Assembly: GCF_000590475.1 (NCBI RefSeq)
Contig: NZ_CP007441.1
Location: 34,283 to 98,282 of the forward strand
DNA: 64,000 nt
Origin: Stutzerimonas stutzeri
Lineage (GTDB): Bacteria; Pseudomonadota; Gammaproteobacteria; Pseudomonadales; Pseudomonadaceae
Reading direction: 5' to 3'
Program-made: the position numbers and the translations under genes
Shown: piece after piece, positions 17,970 to 25,758 of the stretch
Layout of the letters: each line of letters begins with the position of its first letter
Position numbering within the stretch: position 1 is the first letter of the stretch
The notes under the pieces: model-generated
The model's input: the letters and a program-made list of their open reading frames with translations, nothing else
What the model was told of the DNA's origin: nothing
The model's database searches: none

Positions 17970-18338
17970 TCAAATCCAAACATCGCTCTCAGCGGTCCGC
18001 TCATTCGTCGCATCGCCGGTATTCAACACACCCCTGGGCTCGATCAGCAGCAGCTTCGTCTCCTGCGCCGCGCTGGGTTTGTGTTCAACCCCTTTCTTCA
18101 CCACATACATCTCGCCGGCACCGACGGTGACCTCGCCGTCTCGAAAATGAATCACCAGCTCGCCCTCCAGCACGATGAAGGTTTCGTCGGTGTCGGCATG
18201 CCGGTGCCAGATGAACTCGCCTTCTAGCCGGGCGATTTTGAACTGGTGGTCGTTCATTTCCGCGACGACCTTCTGCGTCCACTGTTCATGGAACAGCGCA
18301 AATTTCTCGGCGAAGTTAATAGCGGAATAGGGATGCAT
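17970..18338 (-). CDS. cupin domain protein (copy 1)
   Basis: A 122-residue single-domain cupin with the metal-binding pattern HRHADTDETFIVLEGE (two His and Glu) and G-EMYVVKKGVEHKP (third His). Near-identical to the copy at 23067, with scattered substitutions. Its N terminus (MHPYSAINFAEK) differs from the other copy because a deletion fused this gene to the middle of the adjacent araC gene in the same frame. The original ribosome site is lost, so expression is doubtful. The reaction, if any, is unknown. Confidence 0.8.
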   Translation of the reverse strand: MHPYSAINFAEKFALFHEQWTQKVVAEMNDHQFKIARLEGEFIWHRHADTDETFIVLEGELVIHFRDGEVTVGAGEMYVVKKGVEHKPSAAQETKLLLIEPRGVLNTGDATNERTAESDVWI

Positions 18339-18356
18339 CCGGTAGCGGAAGCCGGC

Positions 18357-18602
18357 CTATGCGCCGGCCTTTCCATTGTGGACCTCGTCCGGGTGGAGCA
18401 CGATGGTGCCGCCCGGCAGGCTGTGCCGCATCGATTGCCGATAATAAAAGCTCTGCACACCCGACAACGTGCTGGCGATGGCGTAGGTGTCATGTCGGTG
18501 GGGCGTGTAGCCGTGACCGCGGAAATTGACTTCGATACGCTCCATCTTTGTCGATGGCGTGGCGCGAGCCAGCCAGTCGCGGTCGGTGCTGAGTCTGTTC
18601 AT
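18357..18602 (-). pseudogene. truncated AraC-family regulator (copy 1)
   Basis: The first 81 residues match the intact regulator at 23544 almost exactly (MNRLSTDRDWLARATPSTKM at the start, cupin-like sensor part). A TAG (GCA-TAG-GCC where the other copy has an in-frame GAG) then stops it, and about 20 bases on a deletion removes the rest, including both helix-turn-helix motifs, joining the frame to the cupin gene. It cannot work as a DNA-binding regulator. Confidence 0.85.
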
Positions 18603-18994
18603 CGCGCTGCGCTACATAGATACGAGGTTGAAGCATCCCCATCGTGTGCGCAGGCTGGTAGCGGGAACATCTGATTTAAAGAAGGCCTATTTACTTTCTG
18701 CATAACTGCCGAGCGCTTAGTCGCTTGGTAGGAACACCGGCTGTGTCCTGCAAATTGCGGTTACCCCGCAGCTATCGGCGTGTTGCTCTTAGGCGACGCA
18801 GCCTTTCCAGTAAACGTACCGTCTGTCGGCGCCTCCATTTTTGCGTTCAGGTTGAGCAGCGGGACGCCGATAAGTCCGTTTAGACATTACCACCTGCGAA
18901 ATGTGATGGCCTTTGGCCGCTCCTGGGTGTGATTTCCGCGCCGCTCGCTCAATGGCGAGCCGTGACCTATTTGCAGTGCTTTTGAGGGACTTTT
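18603..18994. other. intergenic region upstream of the autotransporter
   Basis: The first 40 bases still match the sequence upstream of the second araC copy; after about 18645 the similarity ends. No gene is supported. The autotransporter promoter must lie here, but no clear -35/-10 pair was identified. Confidence 0.55.
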
Positions 18995-20422
18995 ATGCCT
19001 CGTTTCAACAAGCTTTTGCCCAGCACGATTTATAGCGCTTTGTTGATGGGTTGCATAACTGCCGCTCACGCCGCTCCCAGTACTATGGACGTCGAATACG
19101 ATGGTTACAAATACACCATTGGATCCGCGTATACGTCCTATACCGATATGCCGTCCTTGCTGGAATCTCAATACTGGTGGGGAAACCAGTCACTGTCGTT
19201 TGCTTTGTCCGGATTGGTTACTGACCAGTTACCAGGCACGCCTTTTCTACTGTTCGGCTATGGGTTAGATAGCGGACACGTCTCGATCGATTATTATCAG
19301 GGATCGGTTATAAACTGCCCAATTAACTGTCCGTACGTAAGTGGCGAATATTACTACGCGACCGCCACGAGAGCTGCTCTATCGCCGGTGGTACCCGAAC
19401 TTCCTGAAACACCAGAAGTACCAGAAACACCAGAAGTACCAGAAGTACCAGAGGTACCGTTGCCGCCGGTGGTAATTGAGAAAGAAATGATCACGTTAGC
19501 GTCTTCTGTAGACAGCCTGATCTCCGCTTCCTCTGGTATCAATTCTGTTATTAGTAACGTAAATGTCTTGATTAACGGTGCACACAGCCGCCCCATTTCG
19601 CGTTTGGTCGAGCCTGGTAAGAATACTTTCTGGATAGGTGGGGACTGGGGACGCGATGATCACGGCGACCGGGACGGCTCCAATGGTGTCGCTGAGTTTG
19701 GACTTGGCCGTAACTTTGGCTTTGCGCAGATCAACGTATCCATTGGCCAGACCTGGGCAAAGCAGAGCCTTGCCTACAGCGGCAAAATCGATGCAGACGG
19801 TCAATACGCGATGCTGGAAGCAATCATCCCGTTATCTGAGCAGCACGGCATATATGCAACATTTGGCGGTTTTGGCCATTGGGGGAAGAGCGAAATTCGT
19901 CGCGGCTACGTTTACGGCAACAGCCTCGACTCTTCCCGCGGGAAAGCAGATACCGATACATGGGGGGCTCGTGTTCGTTTGGATTGGGTAAACGCGCTTA
20001 CGCTTCATAAAACGGGCATCAGCCCCTATATCGACTTTAGCTATACGAACGCCCAAATCGACGGATACACCGAGAACGGGGGCAATGCCCGCGCTCGTTT
20101 TGATAGCCAGACTGACGAATATACGGAAGCTCGCCTTGGCTTAAACACTAAAACACCTCTTCCAATTCCAAGGTTCGACTTCGTAACGACCCTGGAAGGT
20201 GCGCATCGGTTTCAAGACCGTACTGCGGGTGTTAGCGGTGATGTGACCGGTCTTTTCACTTTCAAGGTGAAGGGAGAAGAAGTTACCAACGACTGGGTGA
20301 AGGCTGGCGCGGGCGTGGAGGGCTTGGTTGGTCCTGGTACCGTTTCGCTCATGTTGAACGGCACCTCGCGAAGTGACATGCCAAATCTATGGATGGCTGC
20401 CTCGTATCAGCTCGCGTTCTGA
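18995..20422 (+). CDS. compact type Va autotransporter
   Basis: A 475-residue outer-membrane protein. It has a signal peptide (cut near AAHA-APST), a short tyrosine-rich passenger of about 110 residues with two cysteines (NCPINCPYVSG), a Pro-Glu-Val/Thr linker (six 9-base units), a helical segment (about 170-200) that would sit in the pore, and a C-terminal beta-barrel of about 260 residues ending ASYQLAF, the aromatic-terminal signal read by the BAM machinery. Barrel strands such as NTFWIGGDWGRDD and WGARVRLDWV fit the autotransporter domain. The passenger matches nothing I know. It is isolated inside the repeat-flanked block. Confidence 0.8.
   Translation: MPRFNKLLPSTIYSALLMGCITAAHAAPSTMDVEYDGYKYTIGSAYTSYTDMPSLLESQYWWGNQSLSFALSGLVTDQLPGTPFLLFGYGLDSGHVSIDYYQGSVINCPINCPYVSGEYYYATATRAALSPVVPELPETPEVPETPEVPEVPEVPLPPVVIEKEMITLASSVDSLISASSGINSVISNVNVLINGAHSRPISRLVEPGKNTFWIGGDWGRDDHGDRDGSNGVAEFGLGRNFGFAQINVSIGQTWAKQSLAYSGKIDADGQYAMLEAIIPLSEQHGIYATFGGFGHWGKSEIRRGYVYGNSLDSSRGKADTDTWGARVRLDWVNALTLHKTGISPYIDFSYTNAQIDGYTENGGNARARFDSQTDEYTEARLGLNTKTPLPIPRFDFVTTLEGAHRFQDRTAGVSGDVTGLFTFKVKGEEVTNDWVKAGAGVEGLVGPGTVSLMLNGTSRSDMPNLWMAASYQLAF
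19403..19456 (+). repeat. 9-base tandem repeat coding the Pro-Glu linker
   Basis: Six units of the form CCWGARRYA (CCAGAAGTA, CCAGAAACA and close variants) code alternating PET/PEV triplets between passenger and barrel. Unit gain or loss would keep the frame and change the linker length. Confidence 0.9.
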
Positions 20423-20453
20423 GTGGAGCCTGCGCTATTTGAAGCCCGCCTAG

Positions 20454-20600
20454 TGCGGTAGCCTGGAACTGACGCGTGGAAAAGGCTCCGCCGTTTTCCA
20501 CCCTACGCAATGGCGAGGCCTCGTTAGTGCAGGCGGATGTGGTGACGTAGGGTGGACAACGCTTTTTTTGTCCACGCGGCGATTCCTTAATGACAGAAAA
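20454..20600. repeat. dispersed repeat, copy B (first half only)
   Basis: Matches the first half of copies A and C, including the GTGGAAAA hairpin, CCACCCTACG / CGTAGGGTGG pair and GTCCACGCGGCGAT. It is closer to A in the GGCGAGGCCTCGTTAGTGC stretch. It lacks the cupin-side half. The remaining bases to 20728 show no gene. Confidence 0.8.
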
Positions 20601-20728
20601 GGGGACAGATTTATTTATCCGTCCCCACCGTCCCGGTGATCGCTCTTAATCAAATCGCAAACCGCGGCACGACTCTCCGGCATCAAAACCAGCCATGTTG
20701 CGCTCAGCTTCAACAGCGTTTTTATGAC

Positions 20729-21139
20729 TCACCCGTTCGGCACGACCTCGTAGGGCGTATTGCTGAAAAAGAGGTTGCGCCAGTCCGGGCGCCATTGGGG
20801 GATGCTCAGGGTAAAGTCTTGGGTGCGCTTGTCGAAGGCGATCCAGGTCACGCCCAGGCTTTGGCTGTCCTCGCTCGCTCGCATGTCTACTGAGCGCGTA
20901 GCAAAGAGCGGGCTGCGAAATATCGTCGACCGGTCCGCACGGTCGACGATGCGCAGATACGACAGGCCACCACCAGGGGCGAGCAGACCCTGTACGGGAA
21001 CGCTTTCTATCAAATGGCCGCCTTGCGGGCTGACTTGCGAAACCGACGGCGGCGCGCTCAGTGCATCGTTAAGGCTCCAGCCAAAGAGCAGGGCGAGCGC
21101 GGCGAGAAGGCTGCATACAGCGAGAATGGTTTTGTTCAT
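20729..21139 (-). CDS. membrane-anchored periplasmic protein, candidate immunity protein
   Basis: A 136-residue protein with an N-terminal membrane helix or signal sequence (ILAVCSLLAALALLFGWSL) and a soluble part exported to the periplasm. It is the last gene of a tight three-gene run behind PAAR and DUF6402 genes, with one base between it and the DUF6402 stop. A protein so placed in an effector locus is often the cognate immunity factor; here that rests on position and predicted location only. No family recognised. Confidence 0.6.
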   Translation of the reverse strand: MNKTILAVCSLLAALALLFGWSLNDALSAPPSVSQVSPQGGHLIESVPVQGLLAPGGGLSYLRIVDRADRSTIFRSPLFATRSVDMRASEDSQSLGVTWIAFDKRTQDFTLSIPQWRPDWRNLFFSNTPYEVVPNG

Positions 21140-21140
21140 G

Positions 21141-22097
21141 TCAGTGTTTCGGCAGGGTGATGGCGGGCGTGCCAGGTGGCAAGGGTTCGCGTAGTAGATC
21201 GGAAAACACGCGGAAGTCTCCGCCTCGTTTGTATCTGGCCCGGTAATCGGCGAAATGCTTGTTCAGCACAAGCATGTAGCGTTTGCTCTGCTCGTCTATG
21301 TAGCGCCTTTGGTTCTGCTCACTCATGTTGAACAACGACCGCTGCATGATGCCGCGGGAGACGGCATCGACGCCGGCATTGTGTGCCGTGGCCGCCAGCA
21401 GGCTGGGAGCGATGCCATCGAAGTTCCAGTAGCCCAGCGGCTGGCTGAAAACCGAGCCGTCGTCGTTGAAGTCGTAATTGTCCTCGGCATAGAACAGCAA
21501 TGTTCTCGGGCGAAACAGGATGCGATCTGCATGAACCTCTACGTCGCCCTCGGCCGCCACCCGCAGGTTGAAGTCCGCCAGCGCTCCGCGCAGGTCGTTG
21601 AGACCTTCGCTGCTCCATTTGGAAAAGGTGATCGCGCGTGAGTTGAAGTAGCCGAAGCGCTCCACCGCGCTCGCCAGGTTCGGGAAAACCAGGCGATGGC
21701 AGCCGAGCCCCTTGTCGCCATAGGCCTTGAGCAGATGTTTACGAATCTCACCCATGGCGGCGGCGTTGTTCCAGCTTCTGCGCAGCTCGGCGAGAACCGG
21801 CTGGATCTTTTCGAAACTAGCCACCCAACTCATCTTGACGATGCTTTCCCGGATGTACTGCGCCGGGGGGCATTCGGCGTGCTCCTTGACCCGCTGCGAC
21901 ATGCCGCCATTTTCCGTTGGCCAGGGTTGTCCCTGAAACCAGTGGCGCATCAGCGCGGCGGAAACCGGCCAATTGATGGCATCCATGGCTGCCGGAATGT
22001 CAGTGATCTTGAATAGCCTGGCCTGAACGGGGGTGCCATGCGTATTGCTCGCAGGGCTCAGGTTCGATTGTGCAACTAATGGCTCCGTGCTCGACAT
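21141..22097 (-). CDS. DUF6402 family protein, candidate T6SS-linked effector
   Basis: A 318-residue protein with the DUF6402 landmarks as I know them: LFKITDIPAAMDAINWPVSA near the N terminus, ESIVKMSWVASFEK, and YAEDNYDFNDDGSVFSQPLG followed by YWN-DG. Proteins of this family are commonly coded beside PAAR/VgrG genes. It begins nine bases after the PAAR gene stop, so the two are co-transcribed and probably translated together. No enzyme motif is recognised and the toxic activity, if any, is unknown. Confidence 0.75.
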   Translation of the reverse strand: MSSTEPLVAQSNLSPASNTHGTPVQARLFKITDIPAAMDAINWPVSAALMRHWFQGQPWPTENGGMSQRVKEHAECPPAQYIRESIVKMSWVASFEKIQPVLAELRRSWNNAAAMGEIRKHLLKAYGDKGLGCHRLVFPNLASAVERFGYFNSRAITFSKWSSEGLNDLRGALADFNLRVAAEGDVEVHADRILFRPRTLLFYAEDNYDFNDDGSVFSQPLGYWNFDGIAPSLLAATAHNAGVDAVSRGIMQRSLFNMSEQNQRRYIDEQSKRYMLVLNKHFADYRARYKRGGDFRVFSDLLREPLPPGTPAITLPKH

Positions 22098-22106
22098 GCT
22101 GCGCCC

Positions 22107-22619
22107 TCAGCCAATGTAGATTTCGGTTTGTGGCGCGAACTCGACGGACACGGTCTCGGCCGTGTAGGCCGCAGCGTGTTTGGTCTTACCTTGCTCATCA
22201 GTGACCCCTTCGATGACGTTGCCGGAGGCCGTCTTCAGCGTGTAAGGGCGGTTGGCCAAAGGCAGACCGGTATCGCTATCGCTGAGCACGAAATGCTCGT
22301 CCAACTGGTTAGGCATCGGCGCCGGCGCAGTGAAAGGCGCCGTGCTCACTGACGAGCCGACCAGAATGTTGCCGGAGCCAGTCACGATACTGCCTCCGTG
22401 CGTGGTGGGGCTGCCGAGGAATGCAACCGGCTTGCCGTTAACCAAAATCGTGGCTTCGCCTTCTGATATCGCGCCACCGCAGTTACTGGTGTCACCGACT
22501 CGGGCAGCAGGTAGGTTGTTGAACAAGACGTCCGGGGAACCAACCGCCATGGGGTTGGAACCGTGACCGGGGATGGGGCAGGAGTGGGTGTCGGATAAGC
22601 GAGCAGCGGGCTTGGCCAT
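22107..22619 (-). CDS. PAAR domain protein (T6SS spike tip)
   Basis: A 170-residue protein. Residues 1-90 are a PAAR domain (KPAARLSDTHSCPIPGHG, then GSPDVLFNNLPAARVGD, CGG, ILVNGKPVAFLGSPTTHGG, TGSGNILVGS). The family caps VgrG spikes and carries effectors. A C-terminal part from about residue 105 has the pattern HFVLSDSDTGLPLANRPYTL-G-TDEQGKT, an adaptor-like domain often seen in such proteins. It leads the operon PAAR-DUF6402-periplasmic protein. No other T6SS component is in the window, so this is an orphan cargo set. Confidence 0.9.
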   Translation of the reverse strand: MAKPAARLSDTHSCPIPGHGSNPMAVGSPDVLFNNLPAARVGDTSNCGGAISEGEATILVNGKPVAFLGSPTTHGGSIVTGSGNILVGSSVSTAPFTAPAPMPNQLDEHFVLSDSDTGLPLANRPYTLKTASGNVIEGVTDEQGKTKHAAAYTAETVSVEFAPQTEIYIG

Positions 22620-22660
22620 ACGAGTTCCTTTCGTAATCCATGAGTGAGGCTCAAGACCCT

Positions 22661-22713
22661 AACAAGTCTGGCGGAGCTCATCGACTCCGCCATCCCAAGG
22701 AGTCCGACTTGTT
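22661..22713. repeat. nested inverted repeat upstream of the PAAR gene
   Basis: Outer arms AACAAGTC / GACTTGTT enclose inner arms GGCGGAG / CTCCGCC with an eight-base loop. It lies about 40 bases upstream of the PAAR start and could act as a terminator for inward transcription or a regulator site. Its ends fail the attC consensus. Confidence 0.6.
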
Positions 22714-22754
22714 AACGTTTTCGCCAGCTGTTGGCGCTGCCGAGGGCGCTTTGC

Positions 22755-23010
22755 GTCAGCGAGGTAGCCTGGACGTGACGCGTGGAAAAGGCTTCGCCGT
22801 TTTCCACCCTACGCAATGGGAGGCTTCGTGATGCAAGCGGATGTGGTGACGTAGGGTGGACAACGCTTTTTTTGTCCACTCGGCGATCCGTTAATGGCGA
22901 CGCCATGCTCGATACTGTATGCGATGCCCGCGTGCTCGCCCGGAAGGTGCCTTGGATGGTTGGTGGGCTGAAGCGGAACGCCGCCCGGCCCACCCTACAG
23001 ATTGTTTGGG
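22755..23010. repeat. dispersed repeat, copy C
   Basis: Full-length relative of copy A with the same order of hairpin, CCACCCTACG / CGTAGGGTGG pair, GTCCACTCGGCGAT and GGTGGGCTGAAGCGG...GGCCCACCCTAC. Homology continues into the cupin gene, giving a direct duplication about 5.1 kb apart. Confidence 0.8.
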
Positions 23011-23066
23011 GAGGAAAAGGGCAGAAATTTATTCATCTTTCCCCCTGCCTCGCTGGCCGCTCTGAA

Positions 23067-23447
23067 TCAAATCCAAACATCATTCTCAGCGGTCCGCTCA
23101 TTCGTCGCATCGCCGGTATTCAACACACCCCTTGGCTCGATCAGCAGCAGCTTCGTCTCCCGCGCCGCGCTGGGTTTGTGTTCAATCCCTTTCTTCACCA
23201 CATACATCTCGCCAGCGCCGACAGTGACCTCGCCGTCTCGAAAATGAATCACCAGCTCGCCCTCCAGCACGATGAAGGTTTCATCGGTGTCGGCATGCCG
23301 GTGCCAGATGAACTCGCCTTCTAGCCGGGCGATTTTGAACTGGTAGTCGTTCATTTCGGCGACGACCTTTTGTGCCCACTGGTCCCGGAACAGCGCGAAT
23401 TTCTCGGCGAAGTTGATGGCGGAGTAGGGTGTCGTTTGAGTGTTCAT
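23067..23447 (-). CDS. cupin domain protein (copy 2, intact)
   Basis: A 126-residue cupin with metal ligands in HRHADTDETFIVLEGE and in the second motif ending GIEHKP. The N terminus MNTQTTPYSAINFAEK is probably the original one. It lies 96 bases downstream of the intact araC gene on the same strand, so the regulator and cupin are probably one unit or the cupin is the target. Substrate unknown; many such proteins are small sugar- or amine-related cupins. Confidence 0.85.
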   Translation of the reverse strand: MNTQTTPYSAINFAEKFALFRDQWAQKVVAEMNDYQFKIARLEGEFIWHRHADTDETFIVLEGELVIHFRDGEVTVGAGEMYVVKKGIEHKPSAARETKLLLIEPRGVLNTGDATNERTAENDVWI

Positions 23448-23543
23448 GGCATGGCTCGCGAGTGGGTGCGGTAGGTGCCCACTACGCTAGCGCCGCACCT
23501 GCCGACTCGTATTGCACGATCGTGCAAGCACCGCTTGGGCCGG

Positions 23544-24356
23544 CTACCGGTGCTTGAGCATCTTCAGCCAACGTGCAGGGGAGATGCCGTAGGTCTGTGT
23601 GAACAGCCGGGTCATGTGGGCTTGATCAAAGAAGCCGCTCGCAAGCGCCGCATCGATCAGCGACTGACCTGCCAGCATCCGGTTGCGGGCCTCGGTAAGG
23701 CGCCGCTGGGTGATGTAGCGGTAGGGGCTGGTGCCGTACAGCGCACGGAAATCACGCGACAGGCTCCAGCGGTCGCGACCACTGGCCTGCACCAGGGCAT
23801 CCAGCGTGATGCCTTCGCCAAGTGCGTCATGGATAAACGCGCGGGCCCGCTCAGCTGCGACGTAGTCAACGGCCTGCCGACCTCGCGGTTTGCCCGCCGC
23901 AGCCTTCAGTGCCTGCGCCAGGTCGTAGATCGCGTCGTCCTCTTCGAGCGGGTCGAGTGCGGCGTCCAGGCTGTAGAGCAGGCGATTGGTCGTTGAAAGC
24001 AGCCGAGGATCGTTCGACAGCCCACCCGGTATGAAGGGCAGGGGCTCGCCGCCAAGCACGTCCTGTATCAACGACGGTTCGATGTAGAGCATTCGGTAGC
24101 GGAAGCCGGCCTCTGTACCGGCCTCGCCATCATGAATTTCGTCCGGGTGAAGCACGATGGTGCCGCCCGGCAGGCTGTGCCGCATCGATTGCCGATAGTG
24201 AAAGCTCTGCACGCCCGACAACGTGCTGCCAATGGCGTAGGTGTCGTGTCGATGGGGCGTATAGCCGTGACCGCGGAAATAGGCTTCGATGCGCTCCATC
24301 TTTGTCGATGGCGTGGCGCGCGCAAGCCAGTCGCGGTCGGTGCTGAGTCTGTTCAT
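23544..24356 (-). CDS. AraC-family transcriptional regulator (copy 2, intact)
   Basis: A 270-residue regulator. The N-terminal cupin-like sensing domain (GHGYTPHRHDTYAIG, then PGGTIVLHPDEIHDG) spans about residues 20-110. Two helix-turn-helix motifs fill the C-terminal 100 residues, with LDALVQASGRDRWSLSRDFR and the AraC signature region IDAALASGFFDQAHMTRLFT followed by YGISPARW. Adjacent to its cupin partner. The first 81 codons are repeated at 18357. The inducer is unknown. Confidence 0.9.
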   Translation of the reverse strand: MNRLSTDRDWLARATPSTKMERIEAYFRGHGYTPHRHDTYAIGSTLSGVQSFHYRQSMRHSLPGGTIVLHPDEIHDGEAGTEAGFRYRMLYIEPSLIQDVLGGEPLPFIPGGLSNDPRLLSTTNRLLYSLDAALDPLEEDDAIYDLAQALKAAAGKPRGRQAVDYVAAERARAFIHDALGEGITLDALVQASGRDRWSLSRDFRALYGTSPYRYITQRRLTEARNRMLAGQSLIDAALASGFFDQAHMTRLFTQTYGISPARWLKMLKHR

Positions 24357-24633
24357 CGCGCTGCGCTACATGGATACGAGGTTGAAGCATATCCATCGAA
24401 AGGGGCGCTTGTTAGCGTGGTCTCGTCGTGGCGGATTGCTTCGTAAGATGAGATCGCCGCAGCTGCTTCCGTCGTATATCGCGAGGCGCTTCCATCTCAT
24501 AAGTTTCTATCCGCTACCGCTTCCATATTGGCCAAGTTATATTCACAAGTAGTCTGGCCGAAACAAGCACTAGGCTTAAATCGGTCATGACGGCCTTTTT
24601 GCATTTTGATCAATTATTGATAAGGAATATTTC
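24357..24633. other. AT-rich intergenic region with a decayed repeat
   Basis: Around 24420-24500 a stretch (GTCGTGGCGGATTGCTTCGT, GCTTCCGTCGTATATCGCGAG) resembles the intergenic repeat at 26345-26645 in decayed form. The rest is AT-rich and holds the ribosome site (AAGGAATA) of the following small gene. Confidence 0.5.
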
Positions 24634-24927
24634 ATGGCGGATGCAATACAGATTAATACCGAACGCCTGAAAAATACTTTAGACCAAATAAGACTTAACC
24701 GTAGTGAAGCTTTAACCATCGACATAATTGAACAGTACATGGGTGGCTTTCATCAAAACAAAGCGGTTCCGCCAACGGATTCGTGGAACGCGCAATTCGG
24801 CAAGTATTTGAAAGCGCACCATGCAGAACTTGGTGTTCGTGAGATCGCTGCCGGGCAGAAAGTAAAAGTCAATGGCAGCCTTACCTCATCGTCTCTCTGG
24901 GCGCTGAATCACCAACCGGCTGAATGA
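24634..24927 (+). CDS. small hypothetical protein
   Basis: A 97-residue protein, MADAIQINTERLKNTLDQIR at the start, predicted mostly helical with no membrane segment. ATG preceded by AAGGAA at a good distance. Base composition is AT-richer than surrounding core genes, suggesting acquisition. No family recognised. Confidence 0.6.
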   Translation: MADAIQINTERLKNTLDQIRLNRSEALTIDIIEQYMGGFHQNKAVPPTDSWNAQFGKYLKAHHAELGVREIAAGQKVKVNGSLTSSSLWALNHQPAE

Positions 24928-25018
24928 TAAGTAGGGTGCGCCGGGCGGCGATCCGCTTCGGCCCACCAGAATGGCTATCGAGCACAACGTCCGCGTGCCG
25001 ATCACAGCAAAGTGGCAG

Positions 25019-25375
25019 CTAGCTCGTTGTGCGAGGGAGGGCGCCCAGGTTCAAGGGCAGCGGTGTACCCAGCCAAGCCGCGTACTCGGCATGCTCTCGG
25101 TAGGCATCCCGCGTTTCGGGATGGATCAGGATCGAAAGGCCACGCTGGTTGCACATCAACCAGGGCAATACGCTCGGCATGTCCGCCACTGAAAAGGCCA
25201 GCTGATACATCGGCTGGCTATGCGGTCCGACGGGGCGTTCATGCCAGCGCCCGATTCGCACGTCCGGGTATCGCTCCGCGATCTGCGAGCGAATCCACTG
25301 CGCCGTCTGCTCCTGTTCGCTCGTCATGAAATAAACGTGTGCGTGGTATCCACAGATGCTTTCAAAGTCTGCCAT
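25019..25375 (-). CDS. DOPA 4,5-dioxygenase family protein
   Basis: A 118-residue protein of the small extradiol-type aromatic dioxygenase family: GYHAHVYFMTSEQEQTAQWI near the N terminus, GRWHERPVGPHSQPMYQLAF in the middle and GLSILIHPETRDAYREH near the end, giving the conserved histidines. Such proteins cleave catecholic rings in some organisms, but bacterial members often have unknown substrates. The family starts close to the ATG at 25375; the frame is open to 25492, but the extra residues look unlike the family. No good ribosome site precedes either start. Confidence 0.8.
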   Translation of the reverse strand: MADFESICGYHAHVYFMTSEQEQTAQWIRSQIAERYPDVRIGRWHERPVGPHSQPMYQLAFSVADMPSVLPWLMCNQRGLSILIHPETRDAYREHAEYAAWLGTPLPLNLGALPRTTS

Positions 25376-25758
25376 TTGCGTCGATATCGACGTATCAGAT
25401 TCTTTCACTTGCCCTCCGGACGGGTCATGTGTGTAGGTAAGTATGGTGTAGGGACCGATAGTTTCAGTGCGCTGCGTGTAAGCGTGGACCAACAGTACAA
25501 AGATCGGGATATGGCCGATTGCGTTTCGTGTGGCGGAATCGCCGGAGGCGCTTACGTCGTTAACCGCGACACGGTCGCGGCCATCGCCCCGCGCCGCATA
25601 CGCCCATCCGAACGTTGAATTACGCTCCGGTTGCTCGTCATTCAGCTATGTAGAGCGGGCGCACCCTGTGCGTTTATCTTTGCAGCAACTGGAGTGCGTC
25701 AAATAGCGCCGAGCGTCTGTCGTATCATGCCCGACCGCAACCGCTACTGCCCCGTCCC
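25376..25758. other. intergenic region, decayed repeat only
   Basis: About 380 bases with no supported gene. The part near 25530-25620 (GTGTGGCGGAATCGCCGGAG...) is a decayed relative of the intergenic repeat before the ABC transporter gene. Confidence 0.5.

Noticed and set aside
19403..19456. Repeat array as CRISPR
   Set aside because: Nine-base coding units without spacers inside an open frame.
18995..20422. Secreted protease function for the autotransporter passenger
   Set aside because: No catalytic motif of serine-protease or lipase passengers is visible.
22661..22713. Inverted repeat upstream of PAAR as an attC site
   Set aside because: Ends CCCTAAC and GTTAACG break the consensus and are not complementary to each other.
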